In this document: one piece after another, positions 11,201 to 22,292 of the stretch
Layout: each line of letters starts with the position of its first letter
How positions within the stretch are numbered: the stretch's first letter is position 1
Origin: Tillandsia leiboldiana
Lineage: Eukaryota > Streptophyta > Magnoliopsida > Poales > Bromeliaceae
Assembly: GCA_029204045.2 (NCBI GenBank)
Contig: CM055071.1
Coordinates: forward strand, 20,415,449-20,479,448
DNA length: 64,000 nt
Reading direction: 5' to 3'
The notes under the pieces: generated by a model
The model's database searches: none
Told to the model about the DNA's origin: nothing
The model's input: the letters and a program-made list of their open reading frames with translations, nothing else
Made by a program: the position numbers and the translations under genes

Positions 11201-11484
11201 GATCCGGATCGGATTTAGACGATCCGGATTGCAGTAACGAGACAGACAGTTTCCAGAAAAAAAAAGGTTCGGGATCCGGATCGAAGTGCCTGATCTGGAT
11301 CGTTCATACAATTTACCAAACACCAATGTTCGGGATCCGGATTGAACTGCCTGATCCGGATCGTTCATAAATTACGGTAAAAACCAGTGTTCGGGATCCG
11401 GATCAAAGGAGGCTACGATCCGGATTGAAATTGCGTATGAACTAACACCTTTCGGGATCCGGATCGAAGTGTCTGATCCGGATC
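11201..11484 (-). promoter_or_regulatory. Cop1 promoter-proximal palindrome array (five pairs)
   Basis: GATCCGGATC-type palindromes start at 11201, 11221, 11273, 11292, 11334, 11353, 11395, 11417, 11456 and 11475. Members of a pair are 19-22 bp apart and pairs repeat about every 61 bp. The array sits just upstream of the TATA box (11127-11134 on the minus strand). Confidence 0.7.
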
Positions 11485-11981
11485 CTGAACATGTCCCATG
11501 TCCAGTTTTTGATTTTTATGCAATAAAAAATTCATCCAACTGTTTCTACACTATAAGAAGTATTCGGATCACCAAAGATAGTTAGTTAAACATACCTGAT
11601 CCTTTTGAATTCTTCTTTCTTGAGATTGAGTTACATGATCCAACCTTCTTTATCTTCAATCTTCAAGACTTAACCGAATTCACGAAATACGCCAACTAAA
11701 ATTCCGTAACAGGGGAAAACCCCCAATGGGTGTGAGAACTACACCAAAAAGGGAGTTCTCAGTGGGTACAACCGTCAGGCCCGACGGTCTGCCCACCAAG
11801 TCCTCAAGAGACAAAAACTAACCAAAGCCGTAAATACTGAAATAAAGAAGCTGGAGACTCTCAACAGCTAACATGCTTCTATCTAAAAGCCCAAGATGGG
11901 AGAACCAAGGAATGGTATGCAACCACTAGCACATAAAATGCACAATCAACCCAATCGATAAACCAGTAATCACTGGCACTA

Positions 11982-12386
11982 CCTACTATGCCTGCTATGC
12001 CTGCCATGCCTGCTATGCCTGCCTACTATGCCTGCCATGCCTGCCTTGCCTGCTATGCCTGCCTGCCTGCTATGCCTACGATACCTGCTATGCCCGCTAT
12101 GCCTGCCTGCCTGCTATGCCTACTATGCCTGCCATGCCTGCTATGCCTGCCTGCTATGCCTACTATGCCTGCAATGCCTGCTATGCCTGCCTGCCTGCTA
12201 TGCCTTCTATGCCTGCCATGCCAGCTATGCCTGCCTGCCTGCTATGCCTACTATGCCTGCCATGCCTGCTATGCCTGCCTGCCTGCTATGCCTACTATGC
12301 CTGCCATGCCTGCTATGCCTGCCTGCCTGCTATGCCTGCCTGCCTGATATGCCTACTATGCCTGCCCTGCCTGCTATGCCTGTCAT
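11982..12386. repeat. ATGCCTGC minisatellite in Tek2 3' LTR
   Basis: About 400 bp of CTATGCCTGC / CATGCCTGC units with occasional CTATGCCTAC variants. It stays open in all forward frames because it has no stop, giving MPAMPA- and YACHAC-like peptides that I do not consider genes. The matching array in the 5' LTR is at 19295-19676. Tek1, Tek3 and Tek8 LTRs have only one or two TGCCTGC units at the homologous place, so the expansion is specific to Tek2. Confidence 0.92.
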
Positions 12387-13967
12387 GACCTCAACCTAGT
12401 GCCACTAGTAAAACTGATACTGCCTGCTGTGCCTGCCAAATCGGGTATGTGGGCCAACGCATAACACCGATAGGGTATAGGAGTCTCAAGGACTCAAAGG
12501 TACCTGCCAAATCGGGTCAACCGCCCAAAATCCACGGTCGCCGCAAATACCCAGCCCTCAAGCCTGCCTGTCCCAAATCCCCAACGACTGACTACACTAT
12601 CGCAGCCCCTGCTCTAACCTGAGCATAATATCCCCTATGCCTAGGTAACTGGAAAGGGAAATAAAAAACATGGTTTCTCCTAAGTCAGTTCCAGAATGAT
12701 AGTGTAGCAGAAAACGGTGGCCTAACTACATGTCCATGCAAGCATGCTTTGTCCTCGGAAAAAATAAAAGTGGGTGAAACATATATTAGTAAAGCATGCT
12801 AAAATATTCCTACTATGGTATACCAATCTCACCCAAGTAGGTCATTCCTTGCTTACCTCTCGCTCATATCGATTGTACAACAGTATGCCTGTTATAAATC
12901 ATAGAGGGGTGATATCCCCACATGTGCACTTACATTCACCATGTTATAAAAACCTTATACAGTTACCAAATTAAGCTTACCCACCTGAAGTGCTCAATCC
13001 AAGGCAAACCTGGGGTCGGCGAAGAGTGTAGACGCTCTCAGTCCAAAATCTGCTAAAACTGCTCCCTCGGTATAAGTTGCGCGAGCCTCGGCTCCAAACA
13101 GCTGAAACACCTAGAATTCACTATCTCCAATTTTCCCCAGTTCCAACAGGTTCAGAAACGGTCGCTAACCTTCCTGGGTACAACAATAAGGTTCAAGATT
13201 ACATTTTTATTCCAAAATATCCAAGTACGTACAATTCTGTTGGAACAGTCCCAAAGATGCGGATTTTTCACCTGCAGCAAGAACCTAGAAAAATCCAACA
13301 AAAATAATATCGCGTTCCTCGCGTCGATACCTTCGAAACGAGTACCTGCACGCCAAATTCCGAGCCCCGTAGGCCGAGTTACAAATTCCACAACACAGGG
13401 CGCTCACAAACACACAACCATACATCTGTATTTCCATGCACAGAAAAAGGAAGAAAAATCTACCTCCGGGAAAGCCTCAGAAAAATCCAATAAAAATACG
13501 GTGATAATCCTCGCGTCGAGTAGATGAAAAAAGTGTATAGGCACGTCTCCAACCGATGCCCGGTTGCGGAGATAAAAATCCAGCAAGGTGTCGGTGTCTA
13601 GAAATTCCATCAGAAAATGGGGTCCCAATAAGCATGGAAAAACTCCTCGAAAAGCACGAAATGAGAAAATGCTGAGAGCCAAAATCGTAGCCTTACCTAT
13701 CGCGGATCCAACAGCAAAGATATCGCTCGAAAATATGGTCGGAGTAGGCCGGGGGAGCTCTCGCACCGAAATGCGACGAAGGGGAACACAAATGGACGAG
13801 CGTCGCGCCGCGCCGTAAAAATGGAAACCTCGATAAGCGTGCCACCAAAAATCTCCAAACTCTGCAGATGGATGCAGCACAGGGTGTGGATCAACTTTGC
13901 TGAAGGCCTCAAGTTGGTTTGAAGCTCGGAAATGGTGGAAAAAGGGGAGAAGAAGCAGCTCGGGTCG

Positions 13968-14454
13968 CTTAAATAGGCCCAGAAAACAAATCGCAAAATA
14001 CCCAACGTATATCGAGATTCGGGCGCCCGAATTTTTCCGGGCTGCTACAGTGTTGGGCCCGGCCCAACACTGTGCAGGCCCGAATCCCCCATGGGCCTCC
14101 ACGTAGCCCGCCGAACACAGAACACCGGAACCGCCCACTAGTCTCCTGCCACGTGGCCAGCCGAACACACAACACCGAATCCATCCGCTAGCCTCGCGCC
14201 ACGTGGCCCGCCGTAGTGCCGACACGTGGCGCACGCGAGCGCAGGAGAAGCCGACAGCGGCCATGTGCGCGCCTGCACCGCCGCCTGCCGCCTCTGCACG
14301 CACGCGTCCCGAGGTGATCGGCACCCGCTCCGTGGACCCGGCGCACAAGACCGCACCAATCACACGCTGCCACGTGTCACCCGATCCACCGTACACCATC
14401 GATAAATTCCGTGGACCACGACTGCTGAGCCAACCAATATCGCCATGCCACGTG
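13968..14454 (-). promoter_or_regulatory. Tek2 3' LTR promoter: TATA-like box and G-box cluster
   Basis: The minus strand reads GGCCTATTTAAG over the TATA-like box (13968-13975). Upstream lie five CACGTG cores at 14150, 14200, 14223, 14371 and 14449, most as GCCACGTGGC or GACACGTGGC. The 5' LTR copy has them at 21629, 21679, 21702, 21852 and 21930 with its TATA-like box at 21447-21454. GCCACGTGGC is the classic high-affinity plant bZIP G-box; use by this LTR is inferred. Confidence 0.65.
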
Positions 14455-14833
14455 GCCTGCCTCCGGTGCACGACGGCGCGGTGGACCGCACGCCTGCCCG
14501 CACGCTGTGCGCTGCCCGCGCCTGCCCGCCGCCGCTCCCGAGCCTGCCCACCGCCGCCCTCCGCCGTCGCCGGAGCTGCCCGCCGGCCGCCGGAGTTACT
14601 GTTCCGGCGTGAACAGTAACCAGTGGCGTAAAAATCAAGTAAATAGCCCAATTTCATCATTTTCGCGCGCTGAATCCAAATCCGATGTCTGTTTTGCCAA
14701 ATTCCAACTCTAAAAATTGCCGAAGGCATCCGGAAAGATGTTCTTTTGTCCAAACTTCGCGCTGAGCCCAATTTTAATATCCATTGCGCGCAAGACCACT
14801 TCTACGCACTCGACGGGGTCATCTGACTACTCT

Positions 14834-15267
14834 TGTAGTGTTCTGGATTTCCCCGTGCAGTTTTTCCGTTGAATCCATCATGTAGAACACCTAGTGTCGG
14901 TGTGTCTGGCCCATGGTGCAGCAAAGGGGTGCCACAGATGGACCCTCTGTGATATGTTTAGCTGATTTGGCCTTCGGCTGTGTTTGTCGAATTTTAGAAA
15001 AGGAATTGGGCCAAACAGAGTTCGGATTTGGATTCAGCGCGAAAATACGCTTGAAAACGACTGTTTATTTGTCAAATTTGGAGTCCGGATGACCAAAAAC
15101 GGGCTTCCGGAAGTTTCGGGGGAATTCGGGTGAATAGGGGTGCTCCGTGGACCGGCCAATGCCACGTGGCGGCCCATTATTGGCCGGCTCACGTCGCTCG
15201 GTCCACGGAGGGGGCGCGGCGGTGCATGGACCGCGCGGCGGGCCACATGGCATTTCCGGATTGGCGG
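14834..15267 (+). mobile_element. Tek3-type LTR fragment inside Tek2 3' LTR
   Basis: It starts with the exact Tek3 LTR terminus TGTAGTGTTCTGG, preceded by ACTCT (14829-14833), the same target site used by Tek3 in the other Tek2 LTR. Homology to the Tek3 LTR continues for 434 bp to TTGGCGG and then jumps to Tek2 LTR sequence (from about 15275), losing some 20 bp of flank. The rest of the insertion is absent. Confidence 0.9.
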
Positions 15268-15386
15268 CCATCTATGAGTCCATCTCTAGTGTCCAATTGG
15301 TGCACAAACACCACCGACGCGCCATATAGGCCTCCAGAAGCTGCTGGTCAACTAGTAATCACATCGTGGGGATCCAGGTCCTCACA

Positions 15387-15420
15387 TCCTCCCCCACTAA
15401 AGAAAGTTTCGTCCTCGAAA
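15387..15420 (-). other. Tek2 polypurine tract and adjoining hairpin
   Basis: On the minus strand 15387-15398 reads AGTGGGGGAGGA next to the LTR. The TTTCG / AGGA / CGAAA hairpin is at 15407-15420. Both match Tek3 exactly. Confidence 0.9.
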
Positions 15421-18324
15421 CCAGCTCATATCCACCGGGAGTTACAAATGCCACGGGTAGGTATCCCTCAATAACGCCTCCAGCTCCCCAAACACCATTC
15501 ACTCCCCGTGATTACTCCTTAACAACAACAACAGCAAATCCAGAACAGCATAGCCCGATCGCGCAATTCCCCCATCTCACGAGCCAGAATTCGCAACGGG
15601 CGTCCCTCGTACTCCAAACGATCATAGATCTCAAAGAGGCAAGTCAATCACGGGCGAGGGATCCAAAAAAACAACACACCTGAGCTTGAGACGTGAAATA
15701 CCAGAGCGGCTCCAATTAAAAGCCGGGGGAAGCTGGAATAACCTCTAGTGCAACACGCACCAAACCACTTCCTGTGTCAACTCAATCAAGGTCACCCGAA
15801 GCATACCCACACTCTCATCCAATAAAGGAAAGAATCCAATAAGCTGGGGTCTTCACTCAGTTACCTCCCGATCCAAAACTACCCGAGTGAACTACTCAGC
15901 CACGGTCTCCCATGAAAAGAAACCCTCAGGGACACAACCACAAGCCGTGTTTGCCGCAACAGTCCACACCGCGCCAGCTGTGGAATCATCCAGCTCAACC
16001 CTAGCCAGCTCTCCTGTTCCAGGTATCTGCCATCACCGTGGCCCTGTCGGGGTAATCCAGAATGCTCACTAATAACCCAACGGTAATTCCACAGTCACTA
16101 TGGGAGGTATCACTAAAACTCGCAGATCTCTCTCCCAATACTGGAAATGCTAGTATTGGCGCGGTATCAGTCTCATCATCCGCTTGCCAAGCTCTCCTAG
16201 CACTGCCCAGTCCAAGAAGCTCCTTACCTTGACCATAAATATTGATCTCGGCCAATTCCCAATTAGTATCCATATTGGCCGGATTTCCACTTCTGCTCCT
16301 ACGGCTAACACAAAGCGACCCAAGAAGGCATGCACTTGGAGCTAGAACTTGTATCTCAATAACTTGGCATACAGCTTCATCCACAAGTGCTCCAAGTCGC
16401 TCTAGGAGTAAATAAAAATATCCTCGAGGAACACCACTCCCAATCCGTCCAAGTACAACTAGGACACACAATTCCTCAAATCTTGAGGTCACAGGGCATT
16501 AGTCATTCCATTTGGCCTCACAATGAGCTCATAATGCCCTTACCGGATCCTGAATGCCATCAAGGCAAAATCCTCGGCTATCTGATTCCAAGTAGGTACT
16601 CGCACCATACTATAATTGCCGGAGTAGAACTCCAACAAAAGGTCCTTGATAATACCTGAACCTGCCTGTGCTCAAGTTATAACGAACCCTCATCATCGTC
16701 TATCCAAGACGTGGTACTAGGTCAAACAGACCCCTTGATCCATCAGATCCTGCGACTGCACCATCAGCTCTCTCAGCTCCACAGGCGATATCCAATGAGG
16801 TGCTGTCGAGGGTGACACGGTCCCTCGAACCACGTCAAACGCAATCTCTATCTCCCTAACCGACGGCATCGACAACAGCTCAGGTGGAATCACACCCGAG
16901 ATCTCGTGGGCAACCGAGATATCCTTGAGTCCCGGTGCCGCCGTAAGCACCTCTCATACTGTCGCTATAACCTGCGTGCTCTAATAATCTCAACAAGCAA
17001 GCCTCATCTTGTCCGCTTTGCCGAAGGTCCAAGTCCTCTCTCGCCGCAATCAAACATTCTGTGGCATTGTGCCAATCAATCTCAAATACATGGTCCAAAT
17101 ACCGAGCTGCCACAATTACCAATAAATCTGTCGGTAACTCGCAGCATCAGCTGCACTGGACATGATCCAAAAGCCTCCTCCACATGTACAACAACAACAG
17201 AAACCTGTACCTCCAGTGCACATGGTAACAAATCTGCCTCTAGTCCATGCAGGAAAACAACATGCTCAAACTCCGACTGCTGTGATGAAATCACACCTGC
17301 GAGAACTTAATCCACTACCGTGGCGCCCTCCAACCGGGCGGCACAGATTCATCCGCACGATGCAAAGGGTTGTCGCTCAATCAATAAAGAAAATCAGAAC
17401 TATCCACATAGGGAGCACGACCTCTGTCTTTGTTCCTACTGGGGTGACGAACAAGGTCCTCCGCAGATAACAAATCCACGCTACCGCTGCGCCACTCTGA
17501 TATAAATACTGATGCTGCCATCGGGGTCCACCCAACCTCTGATATCTCGGGAACTCGTTATCCAGGAAAAAGAAATCGGAATGCCCCTGCCAGCCGATCT
17601 GTCCTCCATCACCCGGCGCCAAGCGCCAAAATCCAGAACTCGCCTCTGGCGGCAGATCCCTATCCAAAGGAACTGCAACGCTACGCTCCAAACACAACAC
17701 CTACTCCAACGAGGCGTCCAAAACCTATAACGAAGGGACTGAATAAACTGAAAGGTATCCTGGCGCAATCCACTCCCAGTCTCCCACATCCTATGCGCCT
17801 CGCCCCTCGAAACCTGGAGTACGCAGTTCAACAACTGCATAAACTCTCTAACACAGGGAGGCTCTCAATTGATCACTCCATCACCAACAACCACGACTCT
17901 ACCTCTAATGGCTCCAACTCAATCTTATGAGTCGGGGTGGTTTATCTGCCAAATCTGGCTCAATAGATCGATCATGTCCCACAGCTCCTCTGTTGTCAAC
18001 TATCCACCCTACCTCGGTGCCTCGACACTAACATTGGCACGGAGGGGGTTACTCAGTGCTTCGACAACTGTGTCACCCAGACCAGCTGCTCACTCTGCCG
18101 CTGATATGCCTCAGACAATCCTATCATCTGGGTCCGGAGTTCTCTGACCTCAATCTAGGTATCCGGCCCAAAACCAACCGCTCGAGCTCAATCACTATGA
18201 CAAGATGCCCACGGGTCGAAACCCAGCGTCGGGGAGACACCGCTCTCCACGACGGAACCACAAATAGCACACAAAAGCCACTCGACCCAATCCAGCGAAA
18301 GTCTAAAGCATGTTACCCATTCCA
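15421..18324 (-). pseudogene. Tek2 gag-pol remnant
   Basis: This is a heavily decayed chromovirus interior, 3.1 kb instead of about 5.1 kb. Recognisable minus-strand pieces are the integrase tail (near 15640, related to the PSHIIDF segment of Tek3), the RT palm/thumb region (about 16330-16440) and the segment before RT (16717-16950, resembling VHEFPDVFPPEL and AELRELKAQLQDLMD of Tek3). The protease N-terminal part lies near 17160-17250 and gag N-terminal sequence shared with Tek4 near 17990-18260. RNase H and most of integrase appear missing. No frame longer than about 160 codons survives. It could not make any enzyme. Confidence 0.8.
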
Positions 18325-18329
18325 CAGCA

Positions 18330-18353
18330 TTATGTTGTCTGCAGCCAACATAA
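18330..18353 (-). other. Tek2 leader hairpin with palindromic CTGCAG loop
   Basis: It has the same 8-bp stem (TTATGTTG with CAACATAA, extendable by one A-T pair) and loop G-CTGCAG-A in RNA sense as Tek3. It lies about 158 nt downstream of the PBS. It is intact although the neighbouring gag is ruined. Confidence 0.72.
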
Positions 18354-18511
18354 TTACTTAGGAGAATAAACATGCCAGTCGCTCCTCCCGTCCCTAGGGA
18401 GAGGTATAAAACTCAATCAGGACTCTCGCTAAAAGTCACGACTCTCACGAAGTCAACCAAGGGTCAAACCATAAGCCTAGGGTTTCTAAGTCCCAACCGA
18501 CCTATCCCTAA

Positions 18512-18523
18512 GCTCTGATACCA
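18512..18523 (-). other. Tek2 primer-binding site (initiator tRNA-Met)
   Basis: The complement reads TGGTATCAGAGC, 8 bp from the LTR edge at 18532. Confidence 0.92.
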
Positions 18524-19294
18524 CTCTAATCTGTCACGCCCCGGGGTCGAAACTGCGCCCCGGGCTCGCCAACAGATCCGCCACCTATGCCAACCTGCAT
18601 AGGCGAAGCATCCTACCTGCAAAAAAAGTACTACAGCTAAACAAAATATCAGAGCCATAAATAAAAGATCTGCTATATAACAAAAATCAATCACTGTACA
18701 ACTAGAAATAATACAATAAGTCTGTCTCCCAAAATAATAATACAATATCCACATATACAAGCTCTAAACCCAACCGGGAGGTACCTCCAATATATACATC
18801 AGTGTACAGTCTCTCGATACATAATATATCCTCACTACATCTATCCCTCAAAAGAGGAAAGTAAAACAACTAAGCTACAGAAGATCTCCTCTGAAGGGGG
18901 TACCGCTACTCTCCAATCATGGGTAGGGATCTAGCTCGCGACTCCCTCGCCTCGATCAACGACCGCAGAAATAGCAACGCCTGCTAAGACTCTGCAAAAC
19001 AAAGGAGAGGAAAGAAAGAGAAGGGGGGGAAAACCCCCAATGGGTGTGAGAACTACACCAAAAAGGGAGTTCTCAATGGGTACCACCGTCAGGCCCGACG
19101 GTCTGCCCACCAAGTCCTCAAGAGACAAAAACTAACCAAAGCCGTAAATACTGAAATAAAGAAGCTGGAGACTCTCAACAGCTAACATGCCTCTATCTAA
19201 AAGCCCAAGATGGGAGAACCAAGGAATGGTATGCAACCACTAGCACATAAAATGCACAATCGACCCAATCGATAGACCAGTAATCACTAGCACT

Positions 19295-19676
19295 ACCTAC
19301 TATACCTGCTATGCCTGCCATGCCTGCTATGCCTGCCTGCTATACCTGCCATGCCTGCCTGCTATGCCTACGATACCTGCCAAGCCCGCAATGCCTGCCT
19401 GCCTGCTATGCCTACTATGCCTGCCATGCCTGCTATGCCTGCCTGCTATGCCTACTATGCCTGCCATGCCTGCTATGCCTGCCTGCCTGCTATGCCTTCT
19501 ATGCCTGCCATGCCTGCTCTGCCTGCCTGCCTGCTATGCCTACTATGCCTGCCATGCCTGCTATGCTTGCCTGCCTGCTATGCCTACTATGCCTGCCATG
19601 CCTGCTATGCCTGCCTGCCTGCTATGCCTGCCTGCCTGATATGCCTACTATGCCTGCCCTGCCTGCTATGCCTGTC
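19295..19676. repeat. ATGCCTGC minisatellite in Tek2 5' LTR
   Basis: This is the counterpart of 11982-12386, about 380 bp long, with the same unit types but a slightly different unit number and a few private substitutions. Confidence 0.92.
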
Positions 19677-22287
19677 ATGACCTCAACCTAGTGCCACTAG
19701 TAAAACTGATACTGCCTGATGTGCCTGCCAAATCTGGTATGCGGGCCAACGCATAACACCGATAGGGGATAGGAGTCTCAAGGACTCAAAGGTACCTGCC
19801 AAATCGGGTATGCCAGCCTACACATAACACCGATAGGGGATAGGAGTCTCAAGGACTCAAAGTCTGAGTAACGAGTATCATAGTAGAATAAGTCAGCAGG
19901 ACTGGATCATGACACTGATCAAATGGAAAAGTAACCATCCACTACAAGAAGCCCAAATCCTCTCCCCGATCTGATGCAATAACAACTATCCGGTCAACCG
20001 CCCAAAATCCGCGGTCGCCGCAAATACCCTGCCCTCAAGCCTGCCTGTCCCAAATCCCCAACGACTAACTACACTATCCCAGCCCCTGCTCTAACCTGAG
20101 CATAATATCCCCTATGCCTAGGTAACTGGAAAGGGAAATAAAAAACATGGTTTCTCCTAAGTCAGTTCCAGCATGATAGTGTAGCAGAAAAAGGTGGCCT
20201 AACTTCATGTCCATGCAAGCATGCTTTGTCCTCGGAAACAATAAAAGTGGGTGAAACATATATTAGTAAAGCATGCTAAAATATTCCTACTATGGTATAC
20301 CAATCTCACCCAAGTAGGTCATTCCTTGCTTACCTCTCGCTCATATCGGTTGTACAACAGTATGCCTGTTATAAATCATAGAGGGGTGATATCCCCACAT
20401 GTGCACTTACATTCACCATGTTATAAAAACCTTATACAGTTACCAAATTAAGCTTACCCACCTGAAGTGCTCAATCCAAGGCAAACCTGGGGTCGGCGAA
20501 GAGTGTAGACGCTCTCAGTCCAAAATCTGCTAAAACTGCTCCCTCGGTATAAGTTGCGCGAGCCTCGGCTCCAAACAGCTGAAAACACCTAGAATTCACT
20601 ATCTCCAATTTTCCCCAGTTCCAATAGGTTCAGAAACGGTCGCTAACCTTCCTGGGTACAACAATAAGGTTCAAGATTACATTTTTATTCCAAAATATCG
20701 AAGTACGTACAATTCTGTTGGAACAGTCCCAAAGATGCGGATTTTTCACCTGCAGCAAGAACCCAGAAAAATCCAACAAAAATAATATCGCGTTCCTCGC
20801 ATCGATACCCTCGAAACGAGTACCTGCACGCCAAATTCCGAGCCCCGTAGGCCGAGTTACAAATTCCACAACACAGGGCGCTCACAAACACACAACCATA
20901 CATCTGTATTTCCATGCACAGAAAAAGGAAGAAAAATCTACCTCTGGGAAAGCCTTATAAAAATACAGTAAAAATACGGTGATAATCCTCGCATCGAGTA
21001 GATGAAAAAAGTGTATAGGCACGTCTCCAATCGATGCCCGGTTGCAGAGATAAAAATCCGGCAAGGTGTTGCTATCCAGAAATTCCATCAGAAAAAGGGG
21101 TCCCAGTAAGTATGGAAAAACTCCTCAAAAAGCACGAAACAAGAAAATTCTGAAAAGCCAAAATCGTAGCCTTACCTGTCGCGGATCCAACAGCGAAGAA
21201 ATCGCTCGAAAATATGGTCGGAGTAGGCCGGGGGAGCTCTCGCACCGAAATGCGACGAAGGGGAACACAAATGGACGAGCGTCGCGCCACGCCGTAAAAA
21301 TGGAAACCTCGATAAGCGTGCAACCAAAAATCTCCAAACTTTGCAGATGGATGCAGCACAGGGTGTGGATCAACTTAGCTGAGGGACTCATGTTGGTTTG
21401 AAGCTCGGAAATGGTGGAAAAAGTGGAGAAGAAGCAGCTCGGGTCGCTTAAATAGGCCCAGAAAACAAATCGCAAAATACCCAACGTATCCCGAGATTCG
21501 GGCGCCCGAATTTTTCCGGGCTACTACAGTGTTGGGCCCGGCCCAACACTGTGCAGGCCCGAATCCCCCATGGACCTCCATGTAGCCCGCCGAACACAGA
21601 ACACCGGAACCGCCCACTAGTCTCCTGCCACGTGGCCCGCCGAACACACAACACCGAATCCATCCGCTACCCTCGCGCCACGTGGCCCGCCGTAGTGCCG
21701 ACACGTGGCGCACGCGAACGCGGGAGAAGCCGACAGCGGCCATGTGCGCGCCTGCACCGCCGCCTGCGGCCCCTCTGCATGCACGCGCCCCGAGGCGATC
21801 GGCACCCGCTCCGTGGACCCGGCGCACAACACCGCACCAATCACACACTGCCACGTGTCACCCGGTCCACCGTACACCATCGATAAATTCCGTGGACCAC
21901 GACTGCTGAGCCAACCAATATCGCCATGCCACGTGGCCTGCCTCCGGTGCACGATGGCGCGATGGACCGCGTGCCTGCCCGCACGCTGTGCGCTGCCCCC
22001 GCCTGCCCGCCGCCGCCCTCCGCCGTCGCCGGAGCTGCCCGCCGGCCGTCGGAGTTACTGTTCCGGCGTGAACAGTAACCAGTGGCGTAAAAATCAAGTA
22101 AATAGCCCAATTTCATCGTTTTCGCGCGCTGAATCCAAATCCGATGTCTGTTTTGCCAAATTCCAACTCTAAAAATTGCCGAAGGCATCCGGAAAGATGT
22201 TCTTTTGTCCAAACTTCGCGTTGAGCCCAATTTTAATATCCATTGCGCGCAAGACCACTTCTACGCACTCGACGGGGTCATCTGACT

Positions 22288-22292
22288 ACTCT
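22288..22292. other. Tek3 target-site duplication, left copy (ACTCT)
   Basis: ACTCT lies directly before the LTR start TGTAGTG and is repeated at 33331-33335 directly after the 3' LTR end. A perfect 5-bp duplication is normal for Ty3 integrases and shows that Tek3 is a complete single insertion. Confidence 0.95.

Larger units (their letters stand above)
8785..11711 (-). mobile_element. Cop1: truncated Ty1/copia element (Sirevirus-like)
   Basis: The order in plus coordinates is gag (8785-10349), PBS complement (10369-10380) and 5' LTR (10383-11711). It was broken by Cop2 at 8785 and lacks pol and the 3' LTR. The right LTR terminus is exact and abuts Tek2 LTR sequence, so Cop1 inserted into the Tek2 3' LTR; the flanking GGGGA (11712-11716) is its likely target duplication. 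The left copy of that duplication is missing. Confidence 0.88.
10383..11711 (-). repeat. Cop1 5' LTR, complete (1329 bp)
   Basis: The termini are as in Cop2 (TGTTGGGTTAT...CCGTAACA on the plus strand). The TATA-box complement lies at 11127-11134. It is 41 bp longer than the Cop2 LTR, largely because it has five rather than four palindrome pairs. The GTGGATTCG-type array lies at 10685-10859. Confidence 0.92.
11712..15386 (-). repeat. Tek2 3' LTR (truncated by Cop1, contains a Tek3-type LTR scrap)
   Basis: It matches 19026-22292 and 33336-33466 nearly base for base. Exceptions are a deletion of about 185 bp near 12515 (ends share the microhomology ATCGGGT/ATCCGGT) and the 434-bp Tek3-type LTR fragment at 14834-15267. 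It ends TCCTCACA at 15386 beside the polypurine tract. Parts are the ATGCCTGC minisatellite (11982-12386), conserved block 12669-12726, TATA-like box (complement at 13968-13975) and G-boxes (14150-14454). Open frames inside it are LTR shadows. Confidence 0.88.
18532..22292 (-). repeat. Tek2 5' LTR, main part (interrupted by Tek3)
   Basis: It begins TGTCACGCCCCGGGG and continues after Tek3 at 33336-33466, ending TCCTCACA. The total is about 3.9 kb without Tek3. It supplies the first 494 bp (18532-19025) missing from the 3' LTR. It contains the minisatellite (19295-19676), conserved block 20146-20203, TATA-like box (21447-21454) and G-boxes (21629-21935). There is no protein-coding content. Confidence 0.9.

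Noticed and set aside
11982..12386. CRISPR-like array
   Set aside because: Units of 8-10 bp without unique spacers in a eukaryotic LTR are a minisatellite, not a CRISPR.
11988..12399. Forward frames with MPAMPA and YACHAC repeats (also 19311-19691)
   Set aside because: They are products of the ATGCCTGC minisatellite, which lacks stop codons in every forward frame. There is no start context, homology or gene structure.
13404..14771. 455-codon minus-strand frame in the Tek2 LTR
   Set aside because: It lies entirely inside an LTR across the promoter and G-box region, is only partly kept in the sister LTR, and has no recognisable domain.
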